Below are positions 46,520-57,033 of a stretch of 64,000 nucleotides of DNA, one piece after another. Origin of the DNA: Effrenium voratum (lineage: Eukaryota; Sar; Dinophyceae; Suessiales; Symbiodiniaceae). Location: positions 538,501 through 602,500 of the forward strand of contig CAUJNA010003288.1 in NCBI GenBank assembly GCA_963377175.1, in the 5' to 3' direction. The position numbers were made by a program, and so were the translations under genes. The notes beneath the pieces were generated by a model. That model did not search any database. It had not been told where the DNA came from and saw only the letters and a program-made list of their open reading frames with translations. Numbering within the stretch: position 1 is the first letter of the stretch; each line of letters starts with the position of its first letter.

Positions 46520-46614
46520 GTCTCATTTCCTTCAAGTGGCAACCAACAGGAGTGATAGAACATAGCTTCGAAGTGTGTGTGTGTGTGTAGGATTACTATT
46601 GGTCCCTTTCCCAG

Positions 46615-46675
46615 TGGTGACCAACCCAAGTTGTGCATTGATGAGCGTGATAAAAGCTTGAATGACAGTTATCAG
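46615..46675 (+). CDS. Gene C exon
   Basis: Good acceptor (ggtccctttcccag) and canonical GTGAGG donor at 46676. Reads GDQPKLCIDERDKSLNDSYQ. Leaves phase 0. Confidence 0.6.
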
Positions 46676-46910
46676 GTGAGGGAGACTTGGAGCCCCAACC
46701 CTGAACTTTTTTTGATGGGGGTTCCTTTCTTTCGCCTGCCAGCACAAGAAACGCTTTGTTGAGCCAACTAGATTCAGCTAGCAAGCGAGCTGTCAAACCA
46801 ATGTGCTGAAGACTGTTGCGAGCAGCGATTCCGCAAGATGTTCAAAGATTCGCTGCACACACGTTGTCGAAGCAGGACTAGCCTGCCGGTGAACCAGTTT
46901 GGGCAGAGGA

Positions 46911-46934
46911 ATATATTTATATATATATATATTG
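46911..46934. repeat. TA microsatellite
   Basis: Short TA run in the intron before the exon at 46964. Confidence 0.85.
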
Positions 46935-46963
46935 CCTTGGCTTCACTGCAATGCGCATTGCAG

Positions 46964-47074
46964 GACGTGGCAAACTTTGCGTCCCAGGCTTGGAGGGTTA
47001 ACATTTACCTGCGGGCATTGCCAGAAGTGGTGATTTCTGGCCAACGTGCTTGGCAATTGTCCACTGGCAGCTGA
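46964..47074 (+). CDS. Gene C exon, or last exon of a gene
   Basis: AG at 46962-46963, in phase with 46675. Reads DVANFASQAWRVNIYLRALP then EVVISGQRAWQLSTGS and TGA at 47072-47074. Internal GT sites (46994, 47024) could end it earlier. Confidence 0.5.
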   Translation, partial: DVANFASQAWRVNIYLRALPEVVISGQRAWQLSTGS

Positions 47075-47431
47075 CATCTAGCTACGTAGGTTCAGATAAG
47101 CAGGGTTCAAAATGTGCCGCGCCCGTGTCAAGTTACAATATTAGGATCAAATACGTGTTCGTGTCTTTCCCGCACTTGGGAGCAGGTGTGTAACGGGCCC
47201 TGGACATGCACTTGGTTGGTTGGTGAGGGCCCTGACCTGCGCGTGTTGGCGTCGCAGGCGCCTTTACCTCCGGTGGGACGCCCTGGTTGCTGTCCCTTGC
47301 CCACACGTGTACTCAATGCGACTCGGTGCACATGTGGATGGCATATGTGGTGGGCACTTTGATAGTGGCCCAGGCTGTTCTGGACCCAAACCGAGCAATT
47401 GTCAAAGTGTTTGGTTTTGCTGCTGCTTGAG

Positions 47432-47581
47432 GCTTGGAGGGATGCCCAACTGGAGGAAATTTCAATGGCTCATTTGCAGGCGCTTGGCGCCCGTTTTGTT
47501 TCATCTTTCAATAAACGCAGACGTGACGGAGACGACTCGATGCGCCTGAATACCCTGAAGAACCAATCAAAAGACACGGCA
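47432..47581 (+). CDS. Gene C exon with basic cluster
   Basis: AG at 47430-47431, GT donor at 47582, 50 codons. Reads AWRDAQLEEISMAHLQALGA, then RFVSSFNKRRRDGDDSMR. The NKRRRD run could be a nuclear signal. Confidence 0.55.
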
Positions 47582-48250
47582 GTGTGTCGGAGTTCACTTA
47601 CAAAAGTATGTTGCAGGCAATCAATCGGGTTGTAAATGAATGATACAACGGGACTAAAGTTGAGCGCAGTCCAAGTGGTCAACTTGGTCAAGTTATTTGT
47701 CGACCAGTGGAGAGCAGGACCGCAAGCTCTGTGCAGCACATCATAAAACACAGTACCTGAATTCGACACAGTCCTTCACTGAGCTGGCGAACAATGTGCT
47801 GCCACACTCAAAGTGTTCAAATATCGTGTTGGGTCATGTTTTGCTATTCCACCTTCTGCTGACATTTGTTGGTTAACGAGCCATTTGGCCGCAAACAAAT
47901 TAGTGACCCAAGAGGGAGGGGGAGGGAGAGTGATCCTTGGCAAACAGGTTTTTGCTTGCTGGTGTATTGGCAATATCGCTTGGCTGCCATTGAAGGGAAT
48001 ACTAGCAACCCATATCGATTCACAGAAACGTTTCGATCTGATAAGTAGTGGATGGGATTCTTGGTCAGGATTCAGGGTCAATGGATCCCTTGTCCGGAGA
48101 GGCCAATAAAGTCTAGAGCTGCCAATCATACAAGGGTTTCCTTCCTTGCGGGATATCGCCTCTCAGGCCCAGGACTCCTACTCCTTTGCGCGAGCGGCAC
48201 CTTGGACTGATGTGGTCATGGTGGAAAGGTTCCATACCAAAATTGATCAG

Positions 48251-48333
48251 TGAGGCTCAGCGCCGCAGCGCTCAGCTTGAGTCAGTTCAACAAACCCTTG
48301 TTTGCCAACTTCTCGGCTCATATATTGGGCCAC
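48251..48333 (+). CDS. Gene C exon
   Basis: AG at 48249-48250, GT donor at 48334. Reads EAQRRSAQLESVQQTLVCQ then LLGSYIGP. The open frame continues to a stop at 48368, but the GT gives the exact phase of the next exon. Confidence 0.6.
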
Positions 48334-48700
48334 GTGCCGCGCACACGATACTGGAGAGTTGCACATAGGCAGACAGCGTGCGTGCGATGATAGATTCCAA
48401 CCATCATCGATTAGATGTACATGTTTCTCTAGCCAGGCAACAGCATTAGTAGTTCCTGCAACTCAGTTGTTCATCATGGATCGCACAGCTTGTTTCGTTC
48501 TACTGGATAGAGGGCTGATTCGTAGATAGAGCCTTCAGCGCATGCAAGGTTGTTCCACCACGCGCTGATTTCAAGTTGTATGTCACGTATGCTGTGTCCG
48601 AACAAGGTCTTGACACAGATCACGGAACCGATACAATTGCAAAACGAGCCCGTATCAAATAAACACGTGATCTCTTTTGGAGTTGCGTGTCTTTGCTCAG

Positions 48701-48801
48701 GTGCAGGGCCATGCCAAGATGCTGAACTCGGGCAACGGAAATCCGATCCTGAATCGCTGAGTCAGCTGGCAGAGGAGGATGTGCATCCGTGCAATGGACA
48801 G
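48701..48801 (+). CDS. Gene C exon
   Basis: Strong acceptor (gtctttgctcag), GT donor at 48802. Reads AGPCQDAELGQRKSDPESL then SQLAEEDVHPCNGQ. Phase 1 in, 0 out. Confidence 0.7.
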
Positions 48802-49044
48802 GTTCGTTTGGGCAAAACGACGAGTTTGTGGTTGAGAAGTTTCTCCCTATTACTATGCTAGCTGTAGCCGCTGCGAGCAGGAGGTCAATGATGCTGAAAC
48901 GACCGTTTTCTCTTGGGCAAGATGAAATCCTTTGACAACTTTCGACAGTCATCGGCTGACTGCTGAGCTCCAAGCCCTTTTTGGCAATGTACATTCCCGC
49001 GGTGCTGGCCGCTCACCCGGCTGCTTTCACCCAACTCCCCGCAG

Positions 49045-49233
49045 CGTTGCCTCAGAAAGGCCGATACTTGGGATGTGCAGAGCTGTTGGCAGAAAAGTGG
49101 CCTGGATTTGTTCTTCCAGCTATATACTGTACTATACAAGCTGCCAGGCCACACCGCCGTTTCACTGTGGCACAGCCGGCTCAACGGGCTACAACTGTGC
49201 GGTCCCGCAAAAGACGCTTGTGCGGGGAGCAGG
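49045..49233 (+). CDS. Gene C exon
   Basis: AG at 49043-49044, GT donor at 49234, 63 codons. Reads RCLRKADTWDVQSCWQKSGL, then DLFFQLYTVLYKLPGHTAVS, then LWHSRLNGLQLCGPAKDAC. Two other frames are also open; phase selects this one. Confidence 0.65.
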
Positions 49234-49553
49234 GTCACTACACAAGGAGGCTACACAAGTGGATCCACACCGGGCTCCCAAGATACGGTTTGGACGACCG
49301 CTTTTTGGCAGGCAGGGAAGTGATGTCCCGCTCCTTATCAATTCCCAATTATTCCAGCGGCAAGGTTATTCCTCATGAGGGTAATTAGCCTGAGTGCGCT
49401 TTGTTCGATGTGGTTGTTGGATGTTTTGGGGGCAGTTCGGCCCCAAGAGTCCTATGGCCGGCTTTTGTGGTTGCAGACGCATGCTTCCCGCTGGTTGTGA
49501 AACATGTGCACTCTGTTTTCTGGTTGGTTTATTGCACGGGTCCTTTTATTCAG

Positions 49554-49690
49554 AGTCCGCCTAAGCCCTACACACCCACTACTTCCAGTTCTTCCGTTTT
49601 GCCGCACTACGCAATATGGAGGATGAAGTTCGAGGACCTGGATGAGGCTCTGAAGGACTGTACCGCCGGGAGCTTGTTGTTTCATGGGAA
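49554..49690 (+). CDS. Gene C exon
   Basis: Acceptor ttttattcag, GT donor at 49691. Reads SPPKPYTPTTSSSSVLPHY, then AIWRMKFEDLDEALKDCTAG, then SLLFHG. Leaves two bases. Confidence 0.7.
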
Positions 49691-49745
49691 GTTTGTATTT
49701 TTCTTCGTAAGCATTCAGTATTTGTTGGGGTGTGTATTTGTTTAG

Positions 49746-49962
49746 TATTCGGTGGAACTCCCTTTATGCTGCGGTAGGATTGAACAGGGCATTCCGCGTA
49801 GGCCGTTCCAACGAGATCCTGCGCCAGGTTGTTTTGCCGTACACTGTTGTGTTTTGCGAGACAGAAGTAGCATATACCGCATCAGTCTTGCAAGCTGCCA
49901 GGACACTCCCTCTGATTCCACACAACCCTGCTGGCCCCGCATTTGCTTGGGCTCGCACATAA
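49746..49962 (+). CDS. Gene C last exon
   Basis: Acceptor gtatttgtttag; the first T completes the split codon. Reads IRWNSLYAAVGLNRAFRVGR, then SNEILRQVVLPYTVVFCETE, then VAYTASVLQAARTLPLIPHN and ends AWART, TAA at 49960-49962. Confidence 0.65.
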
Positions 49963-50168
49963 TTTCGTGGCCGCTGGCCTTTCGTAGCTTGTCGGATTGT
50001 CTCAATCCTTACCCTTGCCCAGTTAGCGCTTCCTCATTCATGTCAAGTTCGTCTTCGTCCGCAGAGTCCAAAGAGTAGCTTGCGAAAAAGGCGAGCGTAG
50101 GCGCTCGTGCAGGCGCATTCTGACGACATAGTCACGAGCAGGCACCTTCTTCCTAAGCACGCTTCCAG
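49963..50168. other. Short intergenic spacer C-D
   Basis: 206 bases between the gene C stop and the acceptor of gene D. Nothing coding seen. Confidence 0.5.
50157..50168 (+). promoter_or_regulatory. Candidate trans-splice acceptor of gene D
   Basis: Sequence ending cgcttccag, 14 bases before the proposed ATG at 50183. An in-frame TGA sits just before that ATG. Confidence 0.5.
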
Positions 50169-50182
50169 TGCGATTTATTTGA

Positions 50183-50260
50183 ATGGCAAGAACTCCACCC
50201 GGCTTTCCGGCTTTCCACGAGTATGTAAGGCAGGACGAATTGTGGAAGCATACTTATTTG
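50183..50260 (+). CDS. Gene D first exon
   Basis: 26 whole codons: MARTPPGFPAFHEYVRQDEL then WKHTYL. GT donor at 50261. Chosen because it follows a clean acceptor and joins the next two exons in phase 0. The overlapping frame (CDLFEWQELHPAFRL, donor GTATGT at 50221) is a rival. Confidence 0.6.
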
Positions 50261-50363
50261 GTAGGCTCCTAGAGTCTAGCCCTGGCTTAGGCTGCGGTGG
50301 TTTGCCCGGACCCGCAGCAGGCCACTTGACCGGGGACATGTTGCAAGCACAACGTGCACGCAG

Positions 50364-50441
50364 ATCAAGTTGTCGGTCGTCCTTAGCAATTTGGTTGCCA
50401 AGACAACGGGACCACTGGAATTGTCAGGAAGACACTGTGAA
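50364..50441 (+). CDS. Gene D exon 2
   Basis: AG at 50362-50363, GT donor at 50442. 26 codons: IKLSVVLSNLVAKTTGPLEL then SGRHCE. Confidence 0.65.
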
Positions 50442-50634
50442 GTTGTTTTTTACTCGCTGTTGTTTCTGTTGTTTGTGGGAAGAGTATGATTTGTTGTACC
50501 GGTGGATCATACAATTGTTGCTAGGAGTTTTGCAAGCATTGTCCTCCACCACCCTGTTGTATTCGCTTGATGTTTCTATTATTTCTCCTGTGCACTGACT
50601 GTCTCTTCTGTTTTTGTCCCTTGCCACATGGCAG

Positions 50635-50829
50635 GGTGAGCCGAAACCGGATCGAATGCCAAGAGCCCAGAATCCAAGCTTTAGTAGGATGTTGATTGAT
50701 GCGTGCCCGCTGTTGGAATGGCACGTGGAACGTAAGCCCCACCTGCGCCAGGCCTCAGAGGCAGCCTTGGAGCGGGCCAAGCTGGGCTTGCGGGCAGTCT
50801 TGGGCAGCTGCCCTGAGCAGCTCAGAAAG
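50635..50829 (+). CDS. Gene D exon 3
   Basis: AG at 50633-50634, GT donor at 50830, 65 codons. Reads GEPKPDRMPRAQNPSFSRML, then IDACPLLEWHVERKPHLRQ, then ASEAALERAKLGLRAVLGSC. Mostly helical. Confidence 0.7.
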
Positions 50830-51724
50830 GTCGGGGCCGGGAATGTCGACCCTTGTTTGAGGTAGTGTGCTGCCCGTAGCCAGAGCACGTGGTTGTGATT
50901 TGCTGCGGGCGTTGCCAAAAAAGTCCATTGATCGGTGCAGTTCAGTTGATACCATCTCATTCCGGAGGACCTGAGGGCCTAGGCATCGCGGCGTCGCATC
51001 CATCAATTTGCTTGCCGGTCGCCAGGTAGTGCTACTCAGCCACGTGGGTGCCCAGGAGGGTAAAGGAGGGCGCACGGCTCAGAATGATGGCCAAGTGCCA
51101 AGGGCTCTTTGTGTGGTTTGACGATGCATTTCCCGGTGCGACCGGGGGCTTATTACGTGTTCGTGAGCTTCCGTGTTCGAACAGTGTGACATGTACCGAA
51201 TCGGCCATGATCCGCTCCCTCACGCCTCGCGTTCCTTGAGTGAGGTTCAACCTGGGGGCATTTTTCAGCCAAAGTGAGGGCCCATCCTGGTCATCCATCG
51301 AGGACTTCCTCGCAGTCGCCAAGCCAGCCGCCAATCTATTTGGGATTGACATTTAATGTCTTGTCGAGGCATTGATTCCATATAGGGATGGATTACGCAG
51401 TCAGGCTTCCTAGCAAGTCGCATATTCACTTGAATGAAGGCATCATTCTAGCCATAGCAAAAACCGGCTTGCTAGGAGTAAATGGGAACGGCCATGAGCC
51501 GCTTCCATCGTCGACTTTAGACACACCTTGTGCAGAGAACCAGCAATGACCATCCCCCATGTGAACAGTTGCGACATTGTGCATTTGTCTCGCATTGTGT
51601 AGAGACTCCTGTTGGCCTGATGTCGCTCGCAATGATATTGATAGCCGACTGTTTTAGTAAAGATACAATGCCCAGGCAAGTTGACGTAGCCTGGGAAAGG
51701 TGAATGACTCGAGGCAAGTGGCAG

Positions 51725-51912
51725 CCTGCATTAATGTCAGGACGAGCTCACTTCAACCGCGTGGCACTCAGAACTCTCTGCCCATTTGCATCCGTGTTCC
51801 TGTCAATCATCAAGACCCTTCAGCGTCACTTGATTGGGCGGTACCGCACTTGCGGAGTTGCTTTGTCCAGACTGAGCTGGCTTTATGAGCGACACGTGCT
51901 GACATTCCTTGT
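51725..51912 (+). CDS. Gene D exon candidate
   Basis: AG at 51723-51724. The phase-0 frame reads PALMSGRAHFNRVALRTL then SWLYERHVLTFL and stays open far past any chosen donor; end is a guess. A second frame (NVRTSSLQPRGTQNSLPI) is equally protein-like. Confidence 0.3.
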
Positions 51913-52815
51913 GATATGCTTTGGCTTCTGTCCAAGGCTCGATCCAGAAGCGCCAGCAAAGCACTGTACCACGTCATTGCTGGATTGCCCAGAGCTGGCT
52001 TTCATACTATCACATTTGTACTGCTTTGTCATTGCAGAAGGCTTCAGCGCAGCCTTTTGCTGGGTGCGTTTTGACATTCTCTTGGATAGAACTTGGCCAT
52101 TTGCCAAAGAGTTGTGCTTCATTGCTTCACTTATTAGGGGGAAGAATGGGCCCAGAGCAAGCTTGTGTTTGACGCTTGCTGGGCGAGCCAACCGTGAAAT
52201 GAATTGACTTCTCGCTGTGTTGAGATGTTCAAGTTTCGCCGTCGAAAGTGCATGAACATTGAAGATGTTGCAGTCAAGTTAGGATGCTGATCACCTGAAA
52301 CAAGAGGACAGTGTGGGACTGGTCGCGACAGCCTCATGACCCATGTACACAGCCAATATTGCAGGCCGACGGTCTTAGTCCAGTGCCCTTCAACGGAGCA
52401 TGATATTTGCTGCTTCAGATGTCATTTATGCGCAAACACACAGAAGCACACACGCACAGGTGCGAGAATGTCCCTTTGCTTGAGAGTTTATTTCTACTGC
52501 ATTGCAACTAGTACAGATGGCTTACATGACTGAATATATTGTCATTACTGCTCATTAGTTGAGCATTGAGTAACACGGCAACAATATGCGTTTGCAACGG
52601 AAAGTTGTTGATCGATCTGTTTGTGTTTCTTCACAGCATGTGTATGAAGGCAGCTTGAGAGAGAGCGAGTGACTGGCCTCAAGAAGGAACAGTGCAAGGT
52701 TACAGCTCGTCCCAATTTGGAGATGTTGTTTTCGCGTCAGTTAGAATCAACACTTTGCCACTTGTAAACCTTCTGCTTTGACATTCCCTTGCCTCGACTT
52801 GTCATTTGCCTTCAG

Positions 52816-52857
52816 GTGCGCGTTGGCGACCCCTCGCCAGACCACCGGAGGGGCAAG
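52816..52857 (+). CDS. Gene D small exon
   Basis: AG at 52814-52815, GC donor at 52858. VRVGDPSPDHRRGK, 14 codons, phase 0 both sides. Confidence 0.45.
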
Positions 52858-53136
52858 GCTAGCGGTTGCCACCTCTCATCACAGTTTATGTGCTTGGCCA
52901 GAGCAAGCATGTGCATGTTGTTTCTCTTGGGGGTTGACTTGAAGGTCCTTGACTTAGATTCAAGTTGGAAATAGCTAAGAGCAGCCCCATGTTTACTTGC
53001 CATGTACGCCACTCCCACACAATGACAGGCTGCAAAGCGCAGCACATTGACCAATCGAAAGAGGTCAACGTGAGTTTGATGTTGCAAAGCCAACATGAAA
53101 TACAACCGTTGCAACCATTGTCCTGCGTCCTCGCAG

Positions 53137-53221
53137 GTGCGGTGTGTGCCAGCTGACGAAAGTGCTGCCGACATAATTTTGCGTTTGCCAAGGGTTCCTT
53201 TAATTTGGTCATCAGCGACAG
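53137..53221 (+). CDS. Gene D exon
   Basis: AG at 53135-53136. Reads VRCVPADESAADIILRLPR then VPLIWSSAT. A GA donor at 53222 leaves one G, which completes Asp with the next exon. Confidence 0.6.
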
Positions 53222-53462
53222 GAAGCTTGCTGGATTACAAAAGCTATTGCTTCGTGCTAGACGCTAGATGCCTTTGTTGTTTTGTGTTTTAGTGAATTTC
53301 CTAGACACGAGCTTCTGACATGAGCTTCTGGAAGCATGCTGAGCTTTCCGCAGCATGCCTGCACGGATTAACTTGTGATGTCCTGTAAGTTCGAATCTGT
53401 TGACCCGACTGGACCAATCTCTGACTTTATTGGAACTAGTTATGTTGATGCGGTTGTTTTCG

Positions 53463-53578
53463 GGTGGTAGTGCTGGTGGTGCTGGTGGTGCTGGTTGTGC
53501 TGGTGGTGCTGGTGGTGCTGGTGGTGCTGGTGGTGCTGGTGGTGCTGGTGTGGCGGTGGTTGTGCTGGTGGTGGCGGG
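53463..53578. repeat. GGTGCT/GGTGGT microsatellite
   Basis: Runs of ggtggtgct in an intron of gene D. Gives Gly/Ala or Val/Leu open frames only. Confidence 0.9.
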
Positions 53579-53848
53579 GTGGTATCGTTGACATTGTGGT
53601 TGTGGTTGTTGTGGCTGCGATTGTTGTCATGGTTATGTTGTGTTGCGGCAATGATAATTCATTGAACAAGCTGAGGCACTGAACAAGCTATGATGATTGG
53701 TAAAACCCGCCCAATTCAACAGCTGGCCAGCTGCAAAAGGGTGTTGCTTGCATTCTGGTCCTAGTGAAGAAGCATCAATGCCATGCTTTGCTGTATGACC
53801 ATGTTCTGGTATCCCGCTCCTCAATTGGAGGGCTCCGCACTTTTTCAG

Positions 53849-53967
53849 ATTCCCAGTTTGCCCACGGCAGGCATCGAAGGTTTTACCTCCCCAGAGACTG
53901 CTGCGGAGGCGATTCTTCAGGCATGACGGCTGGGATGAGATTGTCAGTCAACGGCGATGTTTTGCAG
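53849..53967 (+). CDS. Gene D exon
   Basis: Acceptor actttttcag, GT donor at 53968. Reads SQFAHGRHRRFYLPRDCCGG then DSSGMTAGMRLSVNGDVLQ. Confidence 0.65.
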
Positions 53968-54041
53968 GTGGTGGGAGTTTGGGTGCTGTCCATTTAAATC
54001 TCTCCCACCAAAAGGGGTTCCTCGATATGACACGTTTCCAG

Positions 54042-54119
54042 TCTGCTATCCAACTTGTGTCCCGCTTTGACGCAGCTAAACGGAGAAGAGCTTTGGGTGT
54101 TTTCCTTGCAAAGAAGGAG
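54042..54119 (+). CDS. Gene D exon
   Basis: AG at 54040-54041, donor GTAGCT at 54120, 26 codons: SAIQLVSRFDAAKRRRALG then VFLAKKE. Confidence 0.65.
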
Positions 54120-54214
54120 GTAGCTTCCGGTGGCCAGCGGGGGTCATTGATAATTAATATACTTGAAGTCGAGAAATTGTCAGTTCAACAGCGAGTCGTC
54201 AGTGTCTCTTTCAG

Positions 54215-54358
54215 GGGAACTCCCCAATGAAAGTGCACCGTTGGTGCCTTCACCATCCCTTTCAGCTTGACTACAAGTCGCCGTTTGAAATCCGAACGGA
54301 TCAATTTGGACTTGTTGGAATTACTTACTTGGAAAAACCTTCAACCAAAAACAGACGT
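54215..54358 (+). CDS. Gene D exon
   Basis: Strong acceptor (gtctctttcag) and canonical GTATGT donor at 54359, 48 whole codons. Reads GNSPMKVHRWCLHHPFQLDY, then KSPFEIRTDQFGLVGITYLE, then KPSTKNRR. Confidence 0.7.
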
Positions 54359-55808
54359 GTATGTATCTTGCTTGGCCTTTTCGGTCTGGGAGGCAAATAA
54401 TGCAGTGGTCTTACAAGGGCTTTTTTGGGCTGAGCGACAAGAGTGAAATGCGTAATGCGAGTTGTGCCCTGGCTTTGCCAAAACGGCGCTTGTGTAGGCC
54501 ATAAGCAATTTAGTAGCCAATCGAGGCAATTGCGTAGTGCCCCAGTGCATCCTAGAGCTTGTTAAGACCAAATAAAGCCAAGTAAGGCAGAGTATGACCA
54601 GATAAAGGCACACTCATAGCTAAATTGATTGGGCGAAGGGGTTGTTTGTGAAGTATCAGTATGATACGACTTCACTGTTGCTTTACAGTAAATATGCAAC
54701 AAACAGCTTGGAATGCGTTTGGGTAGTCTTGAATGTCAGGTGTCCGGTTGTAGGTGCAGTGTTGCATTTAGCATGCGTTTCTTCATGAACCAACAGAAAC
54801 ACACCAGCGGCCTGAACCAGACTTGGCTGGCATTATGTTGGTAAAAAATGGGCTACACATGGGTGTTTGTCAAGCCTTGTTTCGGCCAAATAGCTATGAT
54901 GCATTCCTGCAATACTTGTTTGGGCGCATTTGGCCTTACGTATTGTATGGGGGCGCGTCCTTGAAGAGTTTTGACCTCCCGGACACATGGTGCCCCCACG
55001 GCTTGCCTTTTGAATGGGCATCCTTCAGGTTCCGTGTGTGCAGATGGTATCGAAATGAGAAGGAACTGTGGTGCGCGTATTGACAGGCGGTTGGACATTG
55101 CTATGGTCTTTGTAGCCCCCTTTCTGTCCCTGGCAGGTCTTCAACCGCTCAGTGAACACTAGCTTCGCTGTGGTGGAGGCGTGGGGATATTTCTGGAACA
55201 TCATTTGAACAACCGAACAGGAGTGGTATTTTTGAAGTGGCCAATACATATCCTCAATACGATTTTGCGGAGCACTCATCCAAGGCAGAGTTGTTGGTCT
55301 ATTGCAAGCTGTGAGGCAAATGCTTGCTGGACTACTTGTAAAGTTGCTTCAACAGGCAAATCAAGGCAGTTTTCACTCAACCCAGTTCAAAGAGCAGTTC
55401 TGACAGTTTTGCCAAGTTAGGGGACAACGTCAGCGTCGAGCTTTTGATCGCACCAGTTGGACGGGCGATACTTTTCACCTTCCATTGTGGATTGTGGGTC
55501 CAAGGCATGAGCAGTGTTGCAAAGAACAAGTAACATGGGCTCCTTCAGGCCTGCGTGCCTGCAGCTTAGGCAGTGGTTTTGGTCGACACCATGGAAGCGG
55601 TGAGAATCTTGTGAATTGCGAGACTGATTCGTACCATTGCCTGACTGAGTTTTTGCCACTGGCTTTCACCAGACCACAGACGCACACACACACAGACACA
55701 CACACACACAAAACAAAATGCAATACACACACACACAAACACGCAACCCCCGGCCCACACACACACACACGCACAAATACAACACACACAAACACGCAAA
55801 CCCCCACC

Positions 55809-55876
<68 letters not shown>

Positions 55877-56293
55877 CCCCCACACACACACACACACACA
55901 CACACACCCACACACACACACACACACCCACACACACCCACACACCCACACACACACACACACCCACACACACACACACCCACACACACACACCCACACA
56001 CACACACACACCACACACACCCCACACACACACACACACCCCACACACACACACACTCACACTCACAGTCACACTCACACACACACACACACCACACACA
56101 CACACACACGCACCCACGCACGCCGCACAACGCACAAAGCACTGCACAATCCCAAACATATAATGGGGTAATCCTTTTCAAGACTTTTTGCGCAGTTTTC
56201 TGTTTGTTCATCCAATCTCTTGAGGGGACGTTGCGGGACACTGCGCTGATGTTGCCAGCTTGTTCTGCTGTTGATATTAATTATCCTGTCCAG
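54359..56293. other. Stretch between gene D exons
   Basis: Possible but unproven small exons near 54890-54955 and 55029-55078 (ADGIEMRRNCGARID, GC donor). The rest is intron, including the CA array. Confidence 0.4.
55675..56128. repeat. Compound CA / CGCA array
   Basis: About 450 bases of cacaca with a pure cgca block at about 55809-55876 and cccaca interruptions after it. Apparent His/Thr and Cys/Val open frames on both strands are artefacts. Confidence 0.95.
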
Positions 56294-56410
56294 GAGGATG
56301 GCGATGAACAAGCCGACTGGGGTGAGTTGCTGCGCACTGAGAGCTATTCAAGCACTTACCTGTCAGAAGCAGAGAAGCGACGCATGAAGGCTGGAATCAC
56401 GCCGTCCAAG
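56294..56410 (+). CDS. Gene D exon
   Basis: AG at 56292-56293, GT donor at 56411, 39 whole codons. Reads EDGDEQADWGELLRTESYSS then TYLSEAEKRRMKAGITPSK. Confidence 0.7.
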
Positions 56411-56528
56411 GTTTTTTCATATTTTCTGACAGCGCAGTGTGCGCCTTGTTCCTTGGGAGAGTTTGGCCTGTGACTTTTATCAACTGCACAAGCTGCAAGC
56501 AGTTCTCACCTGGATTTTGCTCTTACAG

Positions 56529-56568
56529 CACAAGTTGGTACAACTTGCTCGTCAAATTTGTGAAAGGC
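56529..56568 (+). CDS. Gene D exon
   Basis: Acceptor tgctcttacag. Reads HKLVQLARQICE plus AG with a GC donor at 56569, matching the next exon's phase. A GTAAGG at 56597 is stronger by sequence but would create a stop at the join. Confidence 0.6.
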
Positions 56569-56705
56569 AATACACGGTTTCGGAACAAAACACATGGTAA
56601 GGTGACTGTAAGGCATTCGTCGTAGCCGGTGAATGTCAGATCTCCCCGTTGCAACCTAAAAAGTGTCGCGGTAGTCCAATGCAATAGCGGGGCTTCGACG
56701 GGCAG

Positions 56706-57033
56706 AAGGCCACACGATGTTTTTCTTGATTCCTGGAAGGTTGGCGCTTCTCAGGGCTATGATTTTCCATTGAGACATTTCCCATGGCCTGAGGCTTCTT
56801 CCCTTCGTCGGGCCAGAGCTTTGGCGCTTGGAGGTGAAGAGCGTGACCCGGACAGTGCCTGGAACCTAGACTTGACCGGACATGAGGCCAAGGCCATACG
56901 GAGACCCCGCAGTTTCCTTCCCCAAAATACTGACTACCCCAATTATGAATCTTATGCTGGGAAAGCCATAGTCCCGGCGTCTCCGCTTTGCCCAGAGGAA
57001 GCAGGAACCGCGCTACAAGGAATTGAAAAGGAT
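56706..57033 (+). CDS. Gene D large exon
   Basis: AG at 56704-56705, GT donor at 57034. Reads RPHDVFLDSWKVGASQGYDF, then RARALALGGEERDPDSAWN, then PQNTDYPNYESYAGKAIVP, ending GIEKD. The frame stays open to a stop at 57124, so this could be a final exon. Confidence 0.6.

Larger units (their letters stand above)
36497..49962 (+). other. Gene locus C: unknown protein
   Basis: About 18 + strand exons from a proposed ATG at 36497 to TAA at 49960-49962. The final five (48251, 48701, 49045, 49554, 49746) join in phase at every intron with GT donors. The 42704-42917-43640 trio and 46615-46964 pair also fit. No family recognised; segments are helical and hydrophobic in places (IVEGLFLLYNRLTGLG, LFFQLYTVLYKLPGH). 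The exon at 46964 reaches a stop at 47072-47074, so the locus could be two genes. An intron at 36.8-39.9 kb holds the 61-bp satellite. Confidence 0.5.

Noticed and set aside
53389..53402. aagttcgaatctg, second tRNA-like T-loop
   Set aside because: Stem bases mismatch and there is no cloverleaf.
55475..56473. Long open frames on both strands over 55.5-56.5 kb (up to about 250 codons)
   Set aside because: They are translations of the CA/CGCA array (His/Thr, Cys/Val). Only the short exon at 56294-56410 at one end has splice support.
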